DNA from: Quillaja saponaria
Lineage: Eukaryota > Streptophyta > Magnoliopsida > Fabales > Quillajaceae
NCBI GenBank assembly: GCA_029379385.1
Contig: CM055612.1
Coordinates: forward strand, 3,100,001 to 3,164,000
Direction: 5' to 3'
DNA: 64,000 nt
Below the pieces are notes generated by a model, which saw only the letters and a program-made list of their open reading frames with translations, searched no databases and had not been told where the DNA came from. Each line of letters starts with the position of its first letter. The first letter of the stretch is position 1. This document shows positions 57,434 to 64,000 of the stretch, piece by piece. A program made the position numbers and the translations under genes.

Positions 57434-60400
57434 ATGGAGGAGATGTCTCCCACGGTCACAGTTACATTTAGAGTAGGTAATTCAATCTGCGATAATCCAA
57501 CCATAGCCACCCACATTACCAACCTTAAGCTCATGGCAGATGCAGTCTTGTTAGCTGATTCTGTAATGAAGTCTTCGACTGAGACAATTGCAGGTGAACA
57601 GGATTGTGACAGGGGTGATCTAGGAAATGAAGTTAGTGTTACTGGAGTCACACTGTTGAAAGAGGACAATAAAGGAACAGTTCCTTTGTTGGATATGATA
57701 TCCCGAGATAAAAGCACTTGTGTTGCTGGTATCGATGAGATAATCCGCGAAAGTGAGGAAGATGATTCTTTATCATTGGAAGGTGATCAGATTCTTGATA
57801 GCTCTTGTTCTCTTTCAGTGGCAAGTGAGAATAGTAGCATATGTGGAGAGGAATTCGTGGGTTTTGAGGACACTTCTGAGGTAGGTATACCTATTTCCAT
57901 AGACACCGAGAAAAGCATTTATGGTGTAAATAATGTTTCTAAGGCCACCGGTTTGGGGGAGGCCAATGTTGAGGCGAAAATTGTGAGTGATCCCCTTGCA
58001 GTGGCTGTGAGCCTTGAGGAAGAGATTGGACATGGGTCTGACCCAAAGCCATCTACAGTTGTTATTCAGCTGCCTCTGGAAAGAGGAGTGAGTGGAACAG
58101 TCATTCGCAGTGTTTTTGAGTTGGAGTACATCCCCCTCTGGGGATTTACTTCTATATGTGGAAGAAGACCTGAAATGGAAGATGCAGTCGCAACTGTACC
58201 AAGATTTCTGAAAATTCCTATTCAAATGCTAATTGGTGATCGTGTAATTGATGGAATGAGCATGAGTTTAACTCACCAGACAGTTCATTTCTTTGGAGTC
58301 TATGATGGTCATGGTGGTTCTCAGGTACATTTGTATTATTTTTCTCACTTTGTATGTGATTCTCTTGTTGTCACCCCCCAACCACCCAATGAGTAGATAA
58401 TGCTCTGCTATCAACTTTTTTCTGATAGGGTCACATACATTATTCAGGTTGCAAACTATTGTCGTGACCGTATTCACTTGGCTTTGGCTGAAGAAATAGA
58501 ATTTGTTAAGGAAGTTCTAATTGATGGAAAAATTAAGGATAATTGTCAAGACCAGTGGAAAAAATTATTTACGAATTGTTTCCTAAGGGTTGATGCGGAA
58601 GTTGGAGGAAAATCAAGTCTTGATCCTGTTGCCCCAGAAACTGTTGGTTCTACTGCTGTTGTAGCCATTATTTGTTCATCTCATATTATAGTAGCAAATT
58701 GTGGTGATTCAAGAGCAGTTCTATGTCGTGGGAAAGAACCCATGGCATTGTCAGTGGATCATAAAGTAAGATACCTCTATTTTACTTTTTTCTCCTTCTA
58801 TATCTTAACCGATGAAAGGAAACTGATGTCCAGTTGTTGTATCTCAGCCAAATCGAGAAGATGAATATGCTAGAATTGAGGCAGCTGGAGGCAAAGTCAT
58901 CCAGTGGAATGGTCATCGTGTATTTGGTGTTCTTGCAATGTCAAGATCTATTGGTATGTATTTCCTCACTTGTGAATTTTTATTTTCATTGGCATGTTTT
59001 CTGGGTATCAGTTTTAGTTCAACCAAAGTTACTGCTTTTTAGGGTGTTATAACAGAGTCCAATTGCATGATTCTTGATCATTGGATTTTGAAAAGTCTGC
59101 TTTCTTTTGTCTGTATGACTCAATTTAAATATCTTGTATCGTAAGGTAAGCCTTCTGGCAGGCCTTGATGTGATCCCAGGATGATTGATGTCCTAATCCT
59201 TTCTCACACACCCAGACACAAAATTTTCAGTGCCCATCCATATCCTGAAACTTATAATAGCCATATTGTCTATATTTCAAAGACCCAAATAAGGTACTAT
59301 TAGTTTATTTCATGAAATGAAAAAAAAAAAAAAAAAAAAAAAAACAGTCACTGTTACAGCCCCAAGAACAGTGCAATAATTATTCCATCTTATGTAAGCA
59401 CCAGCAAATCCTATCTTAGTTATCAAAACGTAGTATAGCCTAAATCCAAATAATTTTCCTGTTGTTTTCTGCTTCAAATATTTACCTTTAACTCCCTTCG
59501 AACATATAGAATCTGATGCTTAGTAGATTCCATGATTTTTTCACCTTAATCAACATATAAATCCATGAAAACCACTCGATATTCCCTTTCTTTCCATACA
59601 AAGAAAGGTACAGACTCCAAAAGCTTTACTACACTGATCTTAGACAGCCTCTAATTATAGAACCCACCTATAGAACATCATATTGAGTGTCAAAAATCTT
59701 CTTTATAGCTCTGAAATATGGAAATCTTCTTCCATTTTGCCCCCTCCTCTATTTCTTCTTTTTGGTGGTGGACATTGATCTTACTAGGTCCATGCTGTTG
59801 TTTGACCACATGAAGACTGAGAAGTATGTGAGAAATTTAAAAAGAGCAATTTAACATAGGTTAAGTACATATATAACAGGTTGATTAAAATGCTTAGCTG
59901 CAACAATAGAAAAACAAGTTTGTGCTGTCAGCAAGCAACTGATGCTTGTAGTTGTGGTAGTTTTATGACTCAGGATGAGCATTAGTTATATATCTGATGT
60001 CAGTTTTCCCTCATTAATCTCTGTTGGGAACTCTTGCACTTTTGGCCGTGACCCCTCCCAAGAGTAAGGACAGATTTGTCCCAACACTGTATATTAGTAT
60101 TTGGTAGTGAAATTGATTGCCATTACAAGTGTGTAGATTGGGTGCAGTTCCCTGTTTGTCGCCTTACCACTGAGTTGCATATTGTATACAATATGTATGG
60201 GGTTGGCGTGTGTTAAGTCTAACATTGGGTGTATACTAGGTTGATCCTGACTATATAAGCTACAAGTACCAACCATTAGGTACCTTCAGGCTAGCATTTT
60301 AACCCAAGTGGTGTGGGTTGTGGTTCCTTCAAGGGTACTTGGGCCAGTTGGGCTTGGGGCATTGGGGCGTTATAATATTCATGACTTAGCAAATGAAAAT

Positions 60401-61537
60401 AAAGCTAAAGCTAGGCCTTGATTTTGTTAAAATGGGTTCCAGCTATATCTAAATCCACTGCATCCAAGGAACATATGATGCAACAATTTACTGGCTCAGA
60501 TATTTTCTTTTTAGAAAATTTCCTGATAAGGAAAAAAGCTTAAAATATTATGCATAATATGGAACAGAAATAAATGACTTTGTGCTCTGTCTATGATCAT
60601 ACTCCCCATGTCAGAGCCTTATCATTCTGGCTCCTTCTAGCAGTTTGGTTGCCTTTTATTTGTAGTAATTGGATAGTGTTAGAATATGCAATACTGTACA
60701 GAATGAAAACACTGAAGAGAGCCACCTGGGCTTAGATCAGGTGGTTGAGAACGGTAATTGACTTGTGACAAATGCCGGTGCACAAATGCGCACATACTAC
60801 ATTAATTCTATTTTCTAGTAGAGGATAGATCAAACTTCTGTGATTTGTCCTCATGCAAAATGTTGCAAGAATGTAGCGGTTGGTGCACATGTTTTGTCAA
60901 GGCAAGTGGAAGTCGTTTTTATCTGGTATTTTTAAACAACAGCTGCCTTTGCCATATACTCTATTCAGTGAACAGACAGGAGTCATTTCATGTTCTGGTG
61001 GAATGATCTGCACTTTTAAGAAGGTATACATACGTGTAAATACTCTGGATAACAAAATTCATATTTTCAGATGGTAATTGCATTGAGTCACGAATTATTT
61101 GTTTTCTGATTATATGAATGCAATTTTAACTAATGCATGATCTTCTATAATTAAGCAAGTAGTTTGTTCAGCTGAAGACTTCCAACCTAATGTACTTTAT
61201 AGGCGATAGATATTTGAAGCCATGGATTGTTCCAGAACCAGAAGTTATGTTTATTCCTCGGGCAAAAGATGATGAATGCCTCATCCTGGCTAGTGATGGT
61301 CTATGGGATGTCATGACGAATGATGAGGCCTGTGACCTTGCTCGGAAACGAATACTTCTGTGGCACAAAAAGAATGGTGTTACACTACCCACGGAAAGGG
61401 GTGAGGGAATTGATCCTGCTGCTCAAGCAGCTGCAGAGTACCTCTCAAACCGTGCTCTTCAGAAAGGAAGCAAGGACAACACCACTGTTATTGTGGTGGA
61501 TTTGAAAGCTCAAAGGAAATTTAAGAGCAAGACATGA
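57434..61537 (+). CDS. HAB1: Clade A protein phosphatase 2C, HAB1-type (ABA co-receptor)
   Basis: Exons: 57434-58324, 58448-58765, 58848-58953 and 61203-61537. They give 549 residues (Arabidopsis HAB1 has 511). The start [16 protein letters not shown] matches the HAB1 N-terminus and fixes the ATG. A long variable acidic N-terminal region is followed from about residue 233 by the PP2C domain: [18 protein letters not shown], metal-binding GVYDGHGG (about 290), [46 protein letters not shown] (about 470) and [25 protein letters not shown] carries the Trp (about 423) that in HAB1/ABI1 inserts into the ABA-bound PYR/PYL receptor. Without ABA the enzyme dephosphorylates SnRK2 kinases in the nucleus and cytosol; ABA-bound receptors inhibit it. 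All catalytic motifs are present. Intron 3 is 2.25 kb, far longer than the others, and in Arabidopsis the equivalent intron is alternatively retained. Confidence 0.96.
59322..59344 (+). repeat. Poly(A) tract in HAB1 intron 3
   Basis: A run of about 23 A in the long third intron. It could be the tail of an old retroposed sequence, but I see no matching element body or target duplication beside it. Confidence 0.7.
60190..60390 (+). mobile_element. Possible degenerate LTR/TRIM-type fragment in HAB1 intron 3
   Basis: The segment AAGTCTAACATTGGGTG, then a TATA-like CTATATAAGC, then GGGCTTGGGGCATTGGGGCGTTATAA resembles the promoter-to-primer-site layout seen in many plant LTR elements and TRIMs (AAGTCCCACATCGG, TATATAAG, GGGCGTTACA). 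A primer-binding site is not present after it, and no second LTR or target duplication was found. It is at best a solo or decayed LTR piece; low confidence. Confidence 0.25.
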
Positions 61538-63165
61538 TGGTGGTTTCAATTGTGCATGATTTTTAACATGTTTGTACGATAGAAATCTTATTATAAACCA
61601 AATATAGTTGTGCCCATTCATTTTTCACCGGGGCTTCATGGCTTAATGAGAGTAGCACTCTGTAGTCTGTACTATAATACATCCACCATTGTAGGAATCT
61701 TAACTGGCTAAATGCCTTCCTGTGCACTTAGCCGCCTTGGGGCTATGTAAATCTGAGCTGCTTGTAGGGTTAGGAAACCAGTTTCATGTGTTTGACATGA
61801 GTCAGCAGATTGTATTCATTATGCCTCCGAGTGCAAAGGCTCTGTGAGGTATGTACCTTTTATTTAGCAGTGTGTTTATAAAAGCAGTAGTAAATTGCTA
61901 GAGTAGCTTACAAGTTATGATGTTAATCCATTTTGTGAGATTTTACCTGTTACTTCTGTTAGAACTTTCCATTTTATACTTGCATAGAACCAGTAGAAAT
62001 GGCATGGGGCAGTTGGGAAGATGGAGAGGGTCTTGTCAACACTATGTATTGATCAATATCCCAAGTCAAGTTGTAAAGCTGGTTCTGCTATATTGATGAT
62101 AGGGTGCTCGTGATTAGGACATTAAGATTCATATTAAAAAATTTAAATTCGAGTTTGAGCTTGACTCTTGTTTTGAACTTGAGTTCAGCTTAAGTAAATT
62201 ACTCAAATAAATTACTGAGTTCACTTCAAGTAATTGATAAGATATTGCACTCTGATTGGGAATGTGGTGCGGTGTTGATGAGGTAGAACTAGCTTATTTT
62301 AATTTATTATGTAGTTTATCAATTACTACTGCTATTTTATTTTCAGATAAAACAAAGAATTTACACCTTATCAATAAATAAAATATTAATTCTTCATTAT
62401 TGAACTCCTAAAGTTTTGCATTGGAAGTACCTATAAACTTCCTAGCTCCAAGACTTTTTAGACATGAACTCCCTCCATTTCGTTTTCTTTTAGTGCAAAT
62501 AAGTGGATTCCGATAAGATTTTCATGAAACTAAATTCATGTCAAAGCTAATTGATACCAATGCAACCGATGCTAACATGACAGAAGCAGAAATTTAGTAA
62601 CTGGGATGGTACAAAATCAACCGCTTCTTATATTGACTTGTATGGTTTACTAAGAAAACAGAAAAGAGACTCATACCTTGAATCACTAGACCATTTTCCC
62701 AATCAAAAGCACAATCAATCCTAGTAATTATTCTACAATTTTGGAATTGTCAAAACTTATAATAGACAATTAATTCTCCTCAAAACTTAAAAATATATAT
62801 TTAGGTAATGTTCTAAGAATGAGTTACACCCCCGTTTGTATTCTTCCGTTGTGAAGGGAGTGGTCTAACCACAAGACCCGAAGCCAAATTCACATTAAGT
62901 AAGCACAAGCATAAAGTCTACGCCAAGTCGTCCTTAGCATGCCCCACTTCTCCTATTGGCCTGTTCACCTTTTTCAAGTAAGTTGGTGTGTGGCATTTCT
63001 ACTTAGCAAGTTAGCATTACTTTGAAGCTTCCAATTATATTTCGAAGGAAGTTCACATCGAAGCAGCCTCGGTAATATTTTATATGGTCGTGGACCTGTG
63101 GTATTTAATATTTATACGTCTGTACCATCAACATTCTGTTCGATAAGATTATTAGTTAAGGAAAA
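61538..63165. other. Intergenic region between the PP2C and the WRKY gene
   Basis: PP2C 3' UTR at the left, WRKY promoter at the right. No gene in between. A short stretch near 62860-62885 looked tRNA-like at first but lacks arms. W-box cores (TTGAC/GTCAA) occur at scattered places (for example 62032-62036 and 62746-62750), as expected by chance. Confidence 0.45.
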
Positions 63166-64000
63166 ATGTCATCAGATAACAACAACTTTAAGCCACTGGA
63201 TTCACCAGATAGTGATTTTGGAAACCAGTCTGGTTTTGAGTTTTCAGAGTACTTGAAGTTTGATGATGAGTTATTAGATGAAGATGATCCAGCTTCAGTT
63301 TTTCCCTGGTCTGTCCAGAATCCAACTTATCAAGCAAATGATGTTGTGGTAGGTGAATTTGGAGGAGACAGAGGCAGCAATCTTGCTTGGTCTAGTAGCA
63401 TTAAGCATTTGAAAACTCTTAAGCATATTTCCCTTGTTTTGGTTACTTCCTTAATCCCAGTTAGTTTTCGTGTTATGGTCATTGGTTGTGTTTGTTTTAG
63501 GACAAAGTGGCATGCAGTGGGCGCGAGAAGAAGGAAGTTAAAGAAAGATTTGTTTTCAAAACAAAATCAGAGGTTGAAATATTGGATGATGGACTCATGT
63601 GGAAGAAGTATGGGAAGAAAAAGGTGAAGAACAACCCAAATCCGAGGTATGACTATGACTATGATTGTCTGTAGTACTGAGAATAGTATATATATACAGA
63701 CGATGAGATAACAAAGCATATGTGAGGTTGCCATTGAGCATTTTAGCAACAGCTGGAAAGGCTACTCAATAATAAAATAGTGTGTCAGCTAATTAGCATT
63801 ATAGGTTATGAAAAATTAACACAAAATGGAGCAGTAAAAGATTTAAATTGTAAAATTCATCTACTTGCTCAAGTTTTCAGAGCAAAGTGGAATGGGACAA
63901 GCTTCATTATAGTACTTGTTGTTTTCTTTGGTTAAGTAAGTTTTATTACGAAGAGGATTCATATTAGGTTCCCCAGCTGGTGGGAGCCTTCTGAGTTCTC
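63166..64000 (+). CDS. WRKY transcription factor, group IIc (WRKY50/51-like), 3' part outside the window
   Basis: Exon 1 starts at ATG 63166 (MSSDNNNFKPLDSPDSDFGNQ; acidic EFSEYLKFDDELLDEDDP). Its donor is uncertain: 63389 (joining to acceptor 63518) or 63345 (joining to 63501) both keep frame. Exon 2 ends at 63646 and encodes REKKEVKERFVFKTKSEVEILDDG followed by the start of the WRKY domain. It stops at the conserved intron position inside NPR. The zinc-finger exon must lie beyond 64000. WRKY50/51 proteins are nuclear and act in salicylate/jasmonate defence crosstalk. They carry WRKYGKK instead of WRKYGQK; here the heptad reads WKKYGKK, so the Arg is also changed. Whether this copy binds W-boxes normally is unknown. 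Confidence 0.85.

Noticed and set aside
62860..62890. tRNA-like stretch (GGAGTGGTCTAACCACAAGACCCGAAG)
   Set aside because: No acceptor stem, no T-loop GTTCGA box and no terminator; only a chance D-arm-like match.

Overview
This is eukaryotic nuclear DNA from a flowering plant, almost certainly a eudicot. It is AT-rich between genes, its genes are split by short GT-AG introns, and nearly every protein belongs to a plant family (miR156, clade A PP2C, WRKY group IIc, USP-kinase RLCK, plant-type COG8 and eIF4A). I cannot name the species. There are no bacterial operons and no CRISPR arrays, and I saw no tRNA or rRNA gene.

Layout, left to right: (1) eIF4A on the minus strand (2563-5146). (2) A broad intergenic region with a MIR156 hairpin on the plus strand (10711-10803), a Tourist-like MITE candidate and a decayed RNase H fragment. 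(3) A minus-strand tRNA m3C methyltransferase fused to a second methyltransferase domain (13627-19247), with one apparent frameshift in the last exon. (4) COG8 on the minus strand (19948-25213), with a hAT-type MITE in its second intron. (5) A two-copy tandem repeat of about 0.7 kb (25.66-27.07 kb). (6) A proline-rich, probably GPI-anchored cell-wall protein (27584-28132, minus). (7) A USP/coiled-coil/kinase gene of the RLCK-IX type (29751-34079, minus) with four reading-frame lesions and a second copy of the same hAT MITE in an intron. (8) A single-exon, domesticated PIF/Harbinger transposase (36876-38456, plus). (9) An RRM RNA-binding protein (39596-42775, minus). (10) An NDR/tricorner-type AGC kinase (45079-53924, plus). 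(11) An imperfect inverted repeat (54.75-55.52 kb). (12) A HAB1-type PP2C, an ABA co-receptor phosphatase (57434-61537, plus). (13) The 5' part of a WRKY50/51-like gene cut by the window end (63166 onward, plus).

These are independent neighbouring plant genes, not a pathway cluster. The exon models were built by hand from splice sites, frame continuity and family conservation. For eIF4A the four coding exons give exactly the 413 residues typical of the family. For COG8, HAB1, NDR and the methyltransferase the frame is kept across every junction, apart from the single lesion noted.

I did not find a convincing new biological system. The most interesting items are: the two complete hAT MITE copies, each with its own 8-bp target duplication; the multiply broken USP-kinase; the frameshift in the bifunctional methyltransferase; the loss of catalytic residues in the Harbinger-derived protein; the WKKYGKK form of the WRKY heptad; the inverted repeat at 55 kb; and the coding capacity of HAB1 intron 3.
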